A stretch of DNA of 64,000 nucleotides from an uncultured Clostridia bacterium (GTDB taxonomy: Bacteria > Bacillota > Clostridia > Christensenellales > UBA1242), in assembly GCA_934777435.1 (NCBI GenBank), contig CAKVNK010000002.1:186001-250000 (forward strand), in the 5' to 3' direction. Of this stretch, positions 16,773-25,019 are shown in pieces. Below the pieces are notes generated by a model. That model saw only the letters and a list, made by a program, of their open reading frames with translations. It was not told the DNA's origin and made no database searches. A program made the position numbers and the translations under genes. Position 1 is the stretch's first letter, and each line of letters starts with the position of its first letter.

Positions 16773-16895
16773 GGGTTATTTGCTATATATGGTTAGATTG
16801 GTGGTTGTTTTTTAGTAGGCTTGATTAAATTAAAAACCACACAAAATATAATCAAATTATATTCAATTATTTTAAGCTTGTACATATATTAAAGT

Positions 16896-17669
16896 ATGGA
16901 CAAGGCAAAGAATAAAACCACACAAAACACGCACACAAAGGGTAAGACTATTCTTCGTGGGCTTGTTTTTTTTGTTTGTCTTGCAGTGCTAATAGGTGTT
17001 GTTGTATGGGTGCTTAAAAGCACTGGTGTTTGGGATAAAGTTAACTCGGTTGCAAAACTTAGGCAGATAGTGGAAAAAGGCGGAGCATTTAGTGCTGTTG
17101 TGTTTATGTTGTTACAGTTTTTGCAAACCACAGTGCTTCAAATTCCTGCCATTTTTGTCACTATGACTGGCGTGCTGATATTTGCAAAATGGAAGGCGTT
17201 TTTGCTTTCTTTTATTGCTATTATGTTGGGTAGCCTTTTCAACTTTTGGCTGGGGCGAAAAGCAGGTAGAAAATTCTTGCACTGGATAGCCGGCGAACAG
17301 GTAACCGAAAAGTGGATAAACATTATAAGCGAAGGTAAATATGTGTTCTTTCTTATGATGTTGTTTCCTATGTTTCCTGACGATATTTTATGTGTGGTGG
17401 CGGGGCTTACAAATATGAGTTTTGCCTTCTTCTTTTGGAGCAATATAATATGCCGTTCAATAGGTATTGGTTGTACTGTTTTATTCGGTAGTGGAAGTAT
17501 AATTCCTTTTTCTGGTTGGGGTTGGGCTGTCTGGATTTTGATTGCAATATGCTTGGCAACATTGTTTTATATGAGTGTTAAATATCAATATAAGATTGAT
17601 GAGTGGTTGCAAAAATTAGCAAAAAAATTTAAAAATAAATCAAAAAAGCATAAAAATATTGAAAAATAA
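16896..17669 (+). CDS. TVP38/TMEM64-family membrane protein
   Basis: 257 residues, about six membrane segments, in the SNARE-associated/DedA-like superfamily of membrane transporters or scramblases. The core motif is visible as GSLFNFWLGRKAGRKFL followed later by MLFPMFPDDILCVVAGLTNMS, with the typical re-entrant Pro and Gly residues. Lys-rich C-terminal tail. No Shine-Dalgarno; an AT-rich -10-like TATATT (16885-16890) ends 5 nt before ATG, so it may be leaderless. Substrate unknown. Confidence 0.82.
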   Translation: MDKAKNKTTQNTHTKGKTILRGLVFFVCLAVLIGVVVWVLKSTGVWDKVNSVAKLRQIVEKGGAFSAVVFMLLQFLQTTVLQIPAIFVTMTGVLIFAKWKAFLLSFIAIMLGSLFNFWLGRKAGRKFLHWIAGEQVTEKWINIISEGKYVFFLMMLFPMFPDDILCVVAGLTNMSFAFFFWSNIICRSIGIGCTVLFGSGSIIPFSGWGWAVWILIAICLATLFYMSVKYQYKIDEWLQKLAKKFKNKSKKHKNIEK

Positions 17670-17835
17670 TATAAAATCACACTTTTTATATATTTTATTT
17701 CAAATTTTATTTAATCATTTTGTTGCTTATGGCTTTAATAACGAAACAAAATTTAAGAATATGTGTGGAATAAATAAGTTATTTAATTGTTTAAAATATT
17801 TGTTTGCGTGTTAATTAATGTGTTAATATAAAAAT

Positions 17836-18621
17836 ATGAAAACAAAAGAAGAAACAAAAAAATATTTATATTCAGTTGTGATTGATTTTGTAAAAGCAAT
17901 ACCAGCCGGCTTTTTTATTGCTCTTGCTGGGCTAGCATATTTATGCTGTGAATCGAAGGTTGTTGGAGCGTTGTTTTTTACTGTTGGGTTGTTCTGTATT
18001 TTGGTTTTTAATTTAAACCTTTTTACTGGCAAAATTTGTTATGCTTTCACTGCGAAGCCAAAGTATGTTTTTAATCTTTTTGCAATTTGGTGTGGCAACT
18101 TTGTTGGTGCTTCTGGCACTGGTTTATTTATAAGATTGATAAGGCTTAGCAGTTTGATTGAAAAATGCACTAGCATTGCAAACGCAAAGTTAAATGATGG
18201 TTTGTTTAGTGTGTTTATTTTGGCAATACTTTGCAACATTTTGATATTTATTTCTGTGCATGGTTTTAACAATTTTAAATCTGATTTGGTGCGTGTTATT
18301 GCGTTGTTTTTTGGTGTTAGTGTGTTTGTGCTTTGTGGGTTTGAACACTGCGTTGCAAATATGTTTTATTTTACCTTTGCTGGAGTGTGGAGTGCAAAGG
18401 CGTTTGGTTATTTATTAATAATGACATTAGGCAACATCATTGGTGGCATTGGTGCATATTTTGCACTTGTGGCTTGGCAAAAAAGTAAAGTGACAAAACA
18501 GCAAAATTTAGATGCTGAAAATAAAACAGAAATCAAACTGTGTGAAACAAAAGAAAGTGTGCAAATGATTAGCAGAGCAGACAGTGATAATGATGTGGAT
18601 AATAACACCAAACAAGTGTAA
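17836..18621 (+). CDS. Formate/nitrite transporter family protein
   Basis: 261 residues, six predicted membrane segments. Family motifs: AIPAGFFIALAG near the N-terminus, GLFCILVFNLNLFTGKICY in the omega-loop region, FVLCGFEHCVANMFYF with the conserved central histidine, and TLGNIIGGIGAY. FNT channels carry formate, nitrite or hydrosulfide; which one cannot be told here. No formate-lyase gene is in the window, although a PflX-type radical SAM protein is encoded 4 kb downstream. TAATAT with TG extension (17824-17829) ends 6 nt before ATG; probably leaderless. Confidence 0.85.
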   Translation: MKTKEETKKYLYSVVIDFVKAIPAGFFIALAGLAYLCCESKVVGALFFTVGLFCILVFNLNLFTGKICYAFTAKPKYVFNLFAIWCGNFVGASGTGLFIRLIRLSSLIEKCTSIANAKLNDGLFSVFILAILCNILIFISVHGFNNFKSDLVRVIALFFGVSVFVLCGFEHCVANMFYFTFAGVWSAKAFGYLLIMTLGNIIGGIGAYFALVAWQKSKVTKQQNLDAENKTEIKLCETKESVQMISRADSDNDVDNNTKQV

Positions 18622-18637
18622 AATTTTTAAAAAATAT

Positions 18638-18667
18638 TTGACAATATGTTAAGTTTTAATATATTAT
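18638..18667 (+). promoter_or_regulatory. Promoter of the SPFH/zinc-ribbon unit
   Basis: TTGACA (18638-18643), 18 bp, TATTAT (18662-18667). Confidence 0.8.
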
Positions 18668-18731
18668 TAAATTAATAAATAAAATTGTTTGTTTGGCAAG
18701 ATTATTATTTGCCAAAAATAAAGGAGAGAAT

Positions 18732-19847
18732 ATGGGTTTGTTTAAAAAACAATTTTTATCAGTTATTGAGTGGAAAGATTCAAGTGCGGACGTGATTGTC
18801 TACCGCTATCCTATGGAGGCAGGTGCTGAAATTATGAACAGTTCAACTTTGGTTGTTAGAGAAAGCCAAGTTGCAATCTTTGTTCACAAAGGTCAAATTG
18901 CTGACGTGTTTGGTGCTGGCACTTACAAACTTTCAACTGAAAACATACCTTTCTTAACAAAGATGTTAAGTTTGCCAACCTTGGGTAACAGCAGAATTAA
19001 GGCAGAAGTTTACTTTATCAATACAAAACGTTTCATGGGCTTAAAGTGGGGCACACAAAACCCAATTATGATGCGTGACGTTGATTTTGGTAATATTCGT
19101 TTGCGTGGTTTTGGTACTTTCTCTATTCAAGTTAATGACCCTGAAAAATTTATGAGAGAATGCTTTGGCACAAGCCCAATCTATCGTGTTGGCGATGTTG
19201 CAACGCAATACAAATCTTCACTTATTCAACTTCTTACAGATGTTATTGCTGAAAGCAAAATTTCAGCACTTGATTTGGCTGCTAAATACAAAGAACTTGG
19301 CAAAGCCGTTGAACAACACGCAAAAGAAGAATTTGCACCTTTGGGTTTAAAAGTTTCTAACTTCGTTATTGAAAACTTGTCATTGCCTGAAGATGTTGAA
19401 AAGATGCTTGATGAACGCACAAAAATGGGCGTTATCAGCGACAAAATGGGCACATACACACAATTCAAAGCAGCAAATGCTATTGAAGAATCTGCAAAAA
19501 ATCCAGCAGGTGCGGGTTTGGCAGGTATGGGCGTTGGTCTTGGTGCTGGCGTGCAAATGGGTAACGTGTTTGGCGAAGCGATTGCTGGTGCAAAAGATAG
19601 CAAACGTCAAGTTACTGTGCAATGTGTGAAATGTGGCGCTTCAATCCCTGGCAAATCAAAATTCTGTCCAGAGTGTGGTGCAACACAAGCATTGTCTTGC
19701 CCAAAATGTGGCGAGCCAATCACAAAAGGTAGCAAATTTTGTGTTAACTGTGGTGCTAAATTAGATACCGCAAAAGTATGCCCAAAATGTGGTAAAGCAC
19801 TTTCAGCAAAAGCAAAATTCTGTCCAGATTGTGGTGAAAAGGTTTAG
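18732..19847 (+). CDS. SPFH-domain protein with C-terminal zinc ribbons (YdjI-like)
   Basis: 371 residues. N-terminal SPFH/band-7 domain (GLFKKQFLSVIEWKDSSADVIVYRYP, ESQVAIFVHKGQIADVFGAGTYKL), helical middle, Gly/Ala-rich linker (about 265-300), then three CxxC...CxxC zinc ribbons (CVKCG...FCPECG; CPKCG...FCVNCG; CPKCG...FCPDCG). B. subtilis YdjI has the same design and acts with PspA-like envelope-stress proteins at membranes. The start at 18732 follows AAAGGAG. It is co-transcribed with the next zinc-ribbon gene 8 nt downstream. No PspA homologue is visible nearby. Confidence 0.88.
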   Translation: MGLFKKQFLSVIEWKDSSADVIVYRYPMEAGAEIMNSSTLVVRESQVAIFVHKGQIADVFGAGTYKLSTENIPFLTKMLSLPTLGNSRIKAEVYFINTKRFMGLKWGTQNPIMMRDVDFGNIRLRGFGTFSIQVNDPEKFMRECFGTSPIYRVGDVATQYKSSLIQLLTDVIAESKISALDLAAKYKELGKAVEQHAKEEFAPLGLKVSNFVIENLSLPEDVEKMLDERTKMGVISDKMGTYTQFKAANAIEESAKNPAGAGLAGMGVGLGAGVQMGNVFGEAIAGAKDSKRQVTVQCVKCGASIPGKSKFCPECGATQALSCPKCGEPITKGSKFCVNCGAKLDTAKVCPKCGKALSAKAKFCPDCGEKV

Positions 19848-19855
19848 GTGAGTTT

Positions 19856-20293
19856 ATGTGTTTTAGATATAAAGAAAAACGTTATGGCAAATCTACATTG
19901 ATTTTAGTTTCATTGTTGGTTATTGCTTTGGCAGTTGGTGCTGGCGTTGGCGGTGCATTTGCTGTTATTAAAATGTCACATTGGTCAAAATACGTGATTG
20001 TTGCAGTATGCGGTATTGTGGCTTTCTGTTTGCTTATGCTTGGCATCTCAATGTTTGTTGTAAGTTGCGGTATGTCAGGGTATAGGAAAAGTGTGCGTGA
20101 CATAGGCTATGCAAAAGGCGTTGACGCTGACCGTTTATGTGACAAATGTGGCAAATTGCTTAGTAAAGATGATGAATTCTGCACACACTGTGGTGCAAAA
20201 CAAACAGGTAACGAAAAACGTGTATGTCCACTTTGCAAAGGCAAAAGTGCATCAGAGGCAGAGTTCTGTGCTCACTGCGGTCACAAGTTTTAA
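19856..20293 (+). CDS. Two-helix membrane protein with zinc ribbons
   Basis: 145 residues: two membrane helices (about 15-40 and 47-70), then two Cys4 zinc ribbons (CDKCGKLL...FCTHCG; CPLCKGK...FCAHCG). It starts 8 nt after the SPFH gene and shares its ribbon type, so it is probably the membrane partner. The upstream sequence GGTGAG is a weak ribosome site, suggesting coupled translation. Confidence 0.75.
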   Translation: MCFRYKEKRYGKSTLILVSLLVIALAVGAGVGGAFAVIKMSHWSKYVIVAVCGIVAFCLLMLGISMFVVSCGMSGYRKSVRDIGYAKGVDADRLCDKCGKLLSKDDEFCTHCGAKQTGNEKRVCPLCKGKSASEAEFCAHCGHKF

Positions 20294-20668
20294 TTGTTTA
20301 TGTTTAAATGAAATTTTGAGCTATATGATTTATATTTAAAGAAAGATAGATAAAAACAGACGTATTTATGGCGTCTGTTTTTTTTTGTTAGCATGGCGTA
20401 GAACTTATTTTGGATATGGTTATCTTTTTTTACTTAAACGGTGTGTGGAGTGGTTGGTTTGTGTCAGTGTGTACGTGTATGTTTGTATGTATATTTGTAA
20501 CAGTGGTTTTAGGTAAAAGGTAAATGCTTTAATTTTGCAGTTTCGACAAATTTAATGAAAAAAAACATTAACCGCTTAAATTAGACATCTTTTTTTGACG
20601 AATTTATTTTGTTTACTTCAAATAGTTTTATATGCTGTAATTATTACCAAAACAAAAATGGGGGAATT
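20294..20668 (+). other. Intergenic region with terminator and 0A-box-like site
   Basis: Terminator at 20352-20386 (ACAGACG/CGTCTGT with T9). No gene seen after it. TTCGACAA at 20542-20549, read on the minus strand as ATTTGTCGAAAC, is the best Spo0A-box match in the window; TTGACGAA occurs at 20596-20603. The ribosome site GGGGGA lies just before the next ATG. Confidence 0.5.
20352..20386 (+). terminator. Terminator of the SPFH unit
   Basis: AAAACAGACG, 9-nt loop, CGTCTGTTTTTTTTT. Confidence 0.9.
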
Positions 20669-21010
20669 ATGAGAAAAAAAATTAAAGGTAAATTGTATTT
20701 TTTAGCAAGAGATGCTAAAAGCAGGATGAAAAATTATAATAGGGAAAAATCAGTTTTTGAACAAATGCCATATGCAAAAATTGGTTTAAGTGAAAAAGAA
20801 CAGGGGTTGTATGAACGTGTTTGCCGTATTTTGGATAGTGATAGTATTGTGATTAATCCGATTAAAGAACTTATTGATAACAGATATTACAACACTTTGA
20901 CACTTGAAGGTAAACAAAAATACATATTTGATTTAAGTGAAAAGTATAAAGAAATGAAGCTAAGATATGAGCGAGAACACCAAGAATTTGCCAATGTTTC
21001 AAATATTTAA
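20669..21010 (+). CDS. Hypothetical helical protein
   Basis: 113 residues, highly charged, mostly helical (RVCRILDSDSIVINPIKELIDNRYYNTL...KQKYIFDLSEKYKEMKLRYEREH). No family recognised. The start at 20669 is set by GGGGGA 6 nt upstream; the in-frame ATG further up has no ribosome site. A 0A-box-like octamer lies about 120 bp upstream, so sporulation or stationary-phase control is possible. Confidence 0.6.
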   Translation: MRKKIKGKLYFLARDAKSRMKNYNREKSVFEQMPYAKIGLSEKEQGLYERVCRILDSDSIVINPIKELIDNRYYNTLTLEGKQKYIFDLSEKYKEMKLRYEREHQEFANVSNI

Positions 21011-21013
21011 AAT

Positions 21014-21056
21014 TTTTGTACAAAATGTTGACTTTTGTACAAAAATTGTTTATAGT
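21014..21056 (+). promoter_or_regulatory. Promoter with two TTTTGTACAAAA operators
   Basis: TTGACT (21028-21033), 17 bp, TATAGT (21051-21056). One perfect palindrome TTTTGTACAAAA ends 2 bp before the -35 (21014-21025) and a second lies in the spacer (21033-21044); centres 19 bp apart. The spacer copy would block polymerase if occupied. The same palindrome recurs at 58.2 and 63.0-63.1 kb. Confidence 0.75.
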
Positions 21057-21087
21057 GTTTTTAAGTTAAAGCAAAAGGACGGATAAA

Positions 21088-21510
21088 ATGGACTGTGTAA
21101 TTACGAATAAATCTCGTGTTGAGAATCAAGAGCAAATATTTGAAAAGGTTTGTTCGTTTTTGGAAATGCCTATGCCAGACTTGATTGAAACTGAATTTGT
21201 TAGGCAATTTAGAGAATTGTGCTTGATAAAATTGTTTTATGCTATTGGTGTTGGTAACAAATATAATGGTAAGAACAGATTTTTTGGCTTTGTTTCGCTT
21301 GTTTTGGGACAGGCTGTTAGTGATGTGTTAAATTTAGGCATAACTATTGCACCTGATTATTTAAGACTCATAAAATATGATGGAATCAACTTTGTTAATC
21401 AAATTAAACAGTTTTTACAAACTGAAGACCTTGAAAATGCAATGATAGACGCGTTTGATTTATGTGACGATAATGTTCAAACGATTAATAGTATTGATTT
21501 CGAAATTTAA
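21088..21510 (+). CDS. Hypothetical protein under palindromic operators
   Basis: 140 residues, soluble, mixed helix. No family recognised. It starts MDCVITNKSRVENQEQ and has a hydrophobic middle with FFGFVSLVLGQAVSDVLNLG. Ribosome site AAAGGACGG. Its promoter is flanked and overlapped by two TTTTGTACAAAA palindromes, so it is a member of the putative regulon that includes the Spo0A-C-like and Rho-like genes. Confidence 0.65.
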   Translation: MDCVITNKSRVENQEQIFEKVCSFLEMPMPDLIETEFVRQFRELCLIKLFYAIGVGNKYNGKNRFFGFVSLVLGQAVSDVLNLGITIAPDYLRLIKYDGINFVNQIKQFLQTEDLENAMIDAFDLCDDNVQTINSIDFEI

Positions 21511-21725
21511 ATAAATGGCATGTTTTAGTCGATAATTTTAAATGGTGATTGTTGAATATCAATCAAAAGTTTAAGTTTTAATTTTAAACTGCTAATTTTT
21601 TAAAGCTATTAAATAAACTTGTGTTTAAATTGTGGATTCTTGGTGGGTTAGGATTGCATTATTTTTTGTTTTTCAGCGATTGATTGTGTTTGTTAAATTT
21701 GGGGTTAGTTTACAGTGGCGAAAAT

Positions 21726-21757
21726 AAAAAGTTTAGCAAAATGCTAAACTTTTTTTG
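21726..21757. terminator. Bidirectional terminator overlapping a stop codon
   Basis: AAAAAGTTTAGCA, 3-nt loop, TGCTAAACTTTTT. The TAG stop of the minus-strand lipoprotein gene (21744-21746) is inside the stem. Confidence 0.85.
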
Positions 21758-22424
21758 CAATCACATTACCATTTGAACTATCCAATAATACACCAACCAT
21801 TTCACCGTTTGTTGAGATAATGCCAACATACCAATAATAACGGTCTTGCTCTGTTGATGAATCTTTAACAATTTTCATTACGGCTTCAATTTTATTGTTT
21901 TTGTCAGAAGTTAATTGTTTGATGTTTGATTTAAGTTCTTTGTTTGCAATTTTAATTGCATTATCCTTATCAACTGCGAATTGTGAGGAAGTGTTAACAA
22001 GTTCTTTGTTGAAACTATAACCGGTGAAAAGCACTTGAACTGTTACTATTGCGTCCGCTGGGGCAGTGGCTTGAATATCGGCTGAGTAAGAATTATCCAC
22101 TTCACTTTTTTGCAACTGACCAGTGTAGGTTTGGTCATTAATTTTAACGGTGTAAGTGTATGTGTCGTTGCTCATAGGGGCACAGTCAAGGCGTGATAAG
22201 GTCACAATGCCAAATTCCACCATATTGTTTTTTATGCCGTCAAAATTGTAGTTTTCTTCACGCATACCTGAACTGAAACTTGCTGTGTAAACATCATCTT
22301 GTGCAACATATAAATTTTGGCGTTCTTCAATCAAATAGTCGTTTAAATTTAAATCTTTGTTTCCACAAGCGGCTAAAAAGATTGAACAGACTGCTACAAA
22401 TAAGATTAAAATTTTCTTTTTCAT
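21744..22424 (-). CDS. Lipoprotein, possibly PepSY-like
   Basis: 226 residues. Signal peptide with lipobox FLAAC, lipidated C20, so exposed outside the cytoplasmic membrane. The middle is beta-rich (YTYTVKINDQTYTGQLQ). The C-terminal block YYWYVGIISTNGEMVGVLLDSSNGNVIAK resembles the end of PepSY-type domains, which often bind or inhibit peptidases, but this is a by-eye resemblance. GAGG ribosome site. It is divergent from the radical SAM gene, with the two promoters in the 86-bp gap. Confidence 0.7.
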   Translation of the reverse strand: MKKKILILFVAVCSIFLAACGNKDLNLNDYLIEERQNLYVAQDDVYTASFSSGMREENYNFDGIKNNMVEFGIVTLSRLDCAPMSNDTYTYTVKINDQTYTGQLQKSEVDNSYSADIQATAPADAIVTVQVLFTGYSFNKELVNTSSQFAVDKDNAIKIANKELKSNIKQLTSDKNNKIEAVMKIVKDSSTEQDRYYWYVGIISTNGEMVGVLLDSSNGNVIAKKV

Positions 22425-22474
22425 ATTTTACCTCACAATTATCATATTTGCTTGTCCGCTTTATTAGAACTTGG

Positions 22475-22503
22475 TTGACAAATTTTTTGCATGGCTGTAT
22501 CAT
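22475..22503 (+). promoter_or_regulatory. Promoter of the PflX-like gene
   Basis: TTGACA (22475-22480), 17 bp, TATCAT (22498-22503), only 7 nt before ATG: a clear leaderless arrangement. Confidence 0.85.
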
Positions 22504-22510
22504 AAAAGCA

Positions 22511-23392
22511 ATGAAAAATACAACCAGCAATTTATGCAATATCTGCCCACGTGCTTGCAATGTTTTAAGAGATAAGCAGGTTGGTTTTTGCAATCAAACG
22601 GACAAGTTACGTATAAGCAAAGTGATGTTACATCATTATGAAGAACCTTGTATCAGTGGCACTGAAAATGATAAAGGTAGTGGTGCAATTTTCTTTGCTG
22701 GGTGCAACTTAAAATGTGTGTTTTGCCAGAATTATGAGATAAGTTATTTTAATAAAGGTAAAAACATTTCAATAAAAAAACTGGTTAAAATATTTAAAAG
22801 ATTAGAGCGTGCTGGGGCGTTAAATATCAATTTTGTAACGCCAACGCATTTTACTAATCAAATTATTGAAGCATTAAAGATATACAAACCACAAATTCCA
22901 ATAGTGTGGAATAGTGGCGGATATGAAACCAAGGCTACAATAGAACAATTATCAGGTTTGGTGGATGTGTACTTGGTTGATATGAAGTATGCTTCTGATG
23001 AACTGGCAATGCGTTACAGTAAAGCATCTAATTATGTGAAAAACAATCAAGAAGTTGTGCTTGAAATGGTGCGCCAACAACCAAAAAATGTATTTGAAAA
23101 TGGCTTGCTTAAAAAGGGTGTGATTATACGCCATTTAATATTACCAACTCACACTGACGATAGTTTGCGATGTCTAGATTTTGTGGCTAACAATATTGGT
23201 AAAGATGCTATTGTTAGTTTGATGAGTCAGTATGAACCAAGATTTAAAGCAGTTGAATATCCTGAAATCAACCGAAAAATAACTCCGCTTGAATATAAGA
23301 GAGTTGTTCATCATGCGTTGGAACTTGGTCTTATGAATTGCTATACACAAGACCTGTCCAGTGCGGATAGTAAATATACACCAAAATTTTAA
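22511..23392 (+). CDS. PflX-type radical SAM protein
   Basis: 293 residues, related to pyruvate formate-lyase activating enzymes (COG1313 group). The radical SAM cluster is CNLKCVFC (C65, C69, C72) within FFAGCNLKCVFCQNYEIS. An N-terminal cysteine motif CNICPRACNVLRDKQVGFC may hold a second metal site. The rest is a TIM-barrel fragment (VWNSGGYE, VYLVDMKYASDELA, IIRHLILPTHTDD). The glycyl-radical partner, if any, is not in the window. The start at 22511 directly follows a consensus promoter and lacks a ribosome site. Confidence 0.9.
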   Translation: MKNTTSNLCNICPRACNVLRDKQVGFCNQTDKLRISKVMLHHYEEPCISGTENDKGSGAIFFAGCNLKCVFCQNYEISYFNKGKNISIKKLVKIFKRLERAGALNINFVTPTHFTNQIIEALKIYKPQIPIVWNSGGYETKATIEQLSGLVDVYLVDMKYASDELAMRYSKASNYVKNNQEVVLEMVRQQPKNVFENGLLKKGVIIRHLILPTHTDDSLRCLDFVANNIGKDAIVSLMSQYEPRFKAVEYPEINRKITPLEYKRVVHHALELGLMNCYTQDLSSADSKYTPKF

Positions 23393-23482
23393 AGTTGAGT
23401 TGTTGTGTGGTGCTTTGTGTTGGTTAAAAATAAAAAGTTGATAAGGTGACGTTTTTTAACAGTATGATGGGTTGAAAGTAAT

Positions 23483-23516
23483 AAAAAAGATAACTTAAAC
23501 ATAGGTTATCTTTTTT
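23483..23516. terminator. Bidirectional terminator between pflX-like and rpiB
   Basis: AAAAAAGATAAC (23483-23494) pairing with GTTATCTTTTTT (23505-23516); convergent genes on both sides. Confidence 0.85.
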
Positions 23517-23562
23517 CTTTTTATTTATTAAATTTGGTGTTCTGATAACAGGTTGTTTTTGC

Positions 23563-23985
23563 TTAATATTTTGCAATGCGTCTAGCGTGTCTTCCACCTT
23601 CAAATTCACTGGTTAAAAACACTTTGATAATTTTAATCATTGCACGAGTGCTTAAAAGACGTGCCCCCATAGTGAGAACATTTGCATCTTCGTCTTTACG
23701 GGCAAGGTATGCGATTGCTTGGTCATAAGCATTAACTGCACGGATACCTTTTTGTCTGTTTGCAACAATATTTGCACCAACACCAGAACCACAAAGGAAG
23801 ATACCACAGTTATCTGGACTTTTTAAAACTTCTTGTGTTGCTGGGGCAATAAGGTCAGGGTAGTCATCTTCTTTGTTGAATTCTGCTGGACCCATGTATT
23901 TGTATTCAATTTTTTTGTTATCAAAAAAGTGCATAAGTTTTTGCATGGCATCATAGCCCGCATGGTCACAAGATAAAATAATCAT
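23563..23985 (-). CDS. rpiB: Ribose-5-phosphate isomerase B
   Basis: Interconverts ribose-5-phosphate and ribulose-5-phosphate; some members act on allose or galactose phosphates. 140 residues. Family motifs: CDHAGYD (residues 6-12), the catalytic C65 in LCGSGVGANIVANR, and KGIRAVNAYD. AAAGGAA ribosome site. The product fits the housekeeping pentose pathway; there are no sugar-utilisation neighbours to suggest a special substrate. Confidence 0.93.
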   Translation of the reverse strand: MIILSCDHAGYDAMQKLMHFFDNKKIEYKYMGPAEFNKEDDYPDLIAPATQEVLKSPDNCGIFLCGSGVGANIVANRQKGIRAVNAYDQAIAYLARKDEDANVLTMGARLLSTRAMIKIIKVFLTSEFEGGRHARRIAKY

Positions 23986-24338
23986 AAACGTTCCTTTTAT
24001 AATGATTGTTATTTTAAAAAATTTTCATGTAAGATTAAGGTATGATGGCGTGAAAATTTATTTGTTTTAAATAATAATCATTTAAATATTGTAATTTATT
24101 ATTATTTTAATTAAAAATTAATAAAAAATCTAGCAAAATACTTGTTTTTTTAAAAATGTTATAAAATTTGTGTTGTTAAATTTTATTGAGCTGTCGTGAT
24201 TGTTCTTTGTTTTTGGTTGGCTGTAACATGAATTTGTTTGCGTTATATACTTAGTGTGATTATAAAATTATTATTCATAAGGTGTATCGCAACAATGTTT
24301 TTATTTACAAAGTTGATTTTTTGTGCTAAAATACAGGC
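23986..24338 (+). other. AT-rich spacer with promoter of the TM2 gene
   Basis: No gene seen. At the end, TTTACA (24304-24309), 17 bp, TAAAAT (24327-24332) with TG extension, 6 nt before the next ATG. Confidence 0.6.
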
Positions 24339-24812
24339 ATGAATAAAATAAACAAAAGGTGCCCAAGATGTGATATGAAAATGCCAGTGCAAGCAAAAAT
24401 TTGCCCTGGCTGTGGGCTTAATTATGATAAGTTTGATATGGCAACAAATCGTGCCGGTAAACTTGCTGTTAAAGAAGGCAGAAAAGACGATATTGTTATG
24501 CGTAAAGGTTGCCCAGCAGATGTTAACAAAACTAAACTTTTGTTGATAACAATTTTTTTAGGTTTCACTGGTGCACATAATTATTATGTTGGCAGGTATG
24601 GGCGTGGAATATTCTTTACAGTTTTCTTTTTATTTGGGCTTGCAAATGCAGTGCTTACAACAATTTTTAAAACTGCAATAACTGGTATGTTTTATGAAGT
24701 GTTAACAATTTTGGCATTAATTTGGGGTGCTGTGTTATTGACATGGATGTTTGATATTGTTAATGTTGTTTTTAACAAATATAGGATACCTGTAAGTTTA
24801 GATATAGATTAA
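24339..24812 (+). CDS. Zinc-ribbon TM2-domain protein
   Basis: 157 residues. N-terminal zinc ribbon (CPRCDMK...ICPGCG), then a TM2 domain: KTKLLLITIFLGFTGAHNYYVGRYGRGIFFTVFF is the family signature, followed by a further hydrophobic pair. TM2 proteins are membrane proteins of unclear role. The zinc ribbon is of the same type as in the SPFH unit 4 kb upstream. Promoter ends 6 nt before ATG and no ribosome site is seen, so leaderless. Confidence 0.85.
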   Translation: MNKINKRCPRCDMKMPVQAKICPGCGLNYDKFDMATNRAGKLAVKEGRKDDIVMRKGCPADVNKTKLLLITIFLGFTGAHNYYVGRYGRGIFFTVFFLFGLANAVLTTIFKTAITGMFYEVLTILALIWGAVLLTWMFDIVNVVFNKYRIPVSLDID

Positions 24813-25019
24813 TAAATTTATTATTATAAAATTTTGTTCAAAAAAAATAATTATAAAAAAATTAAAAAATAATTAGATAAATAAAAAATTAATTAAAAAA
24901 TATGTAATTTATAATAAAAATATTAAATTTTTAATAAAGAACCTATTTAAAATAGTGTTTTAAGCAATTAATAATTGAATTTAATTAAAAATAAATTAAA
25001 AAATATTTAGGAGAAATAT
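24813..25019 (+). other. Very AT-rich spacer
   Basis: Almost only A and T; no gene. TTTAGGAG ribosome site at its end serves mnmA. Confidence 0.4.
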
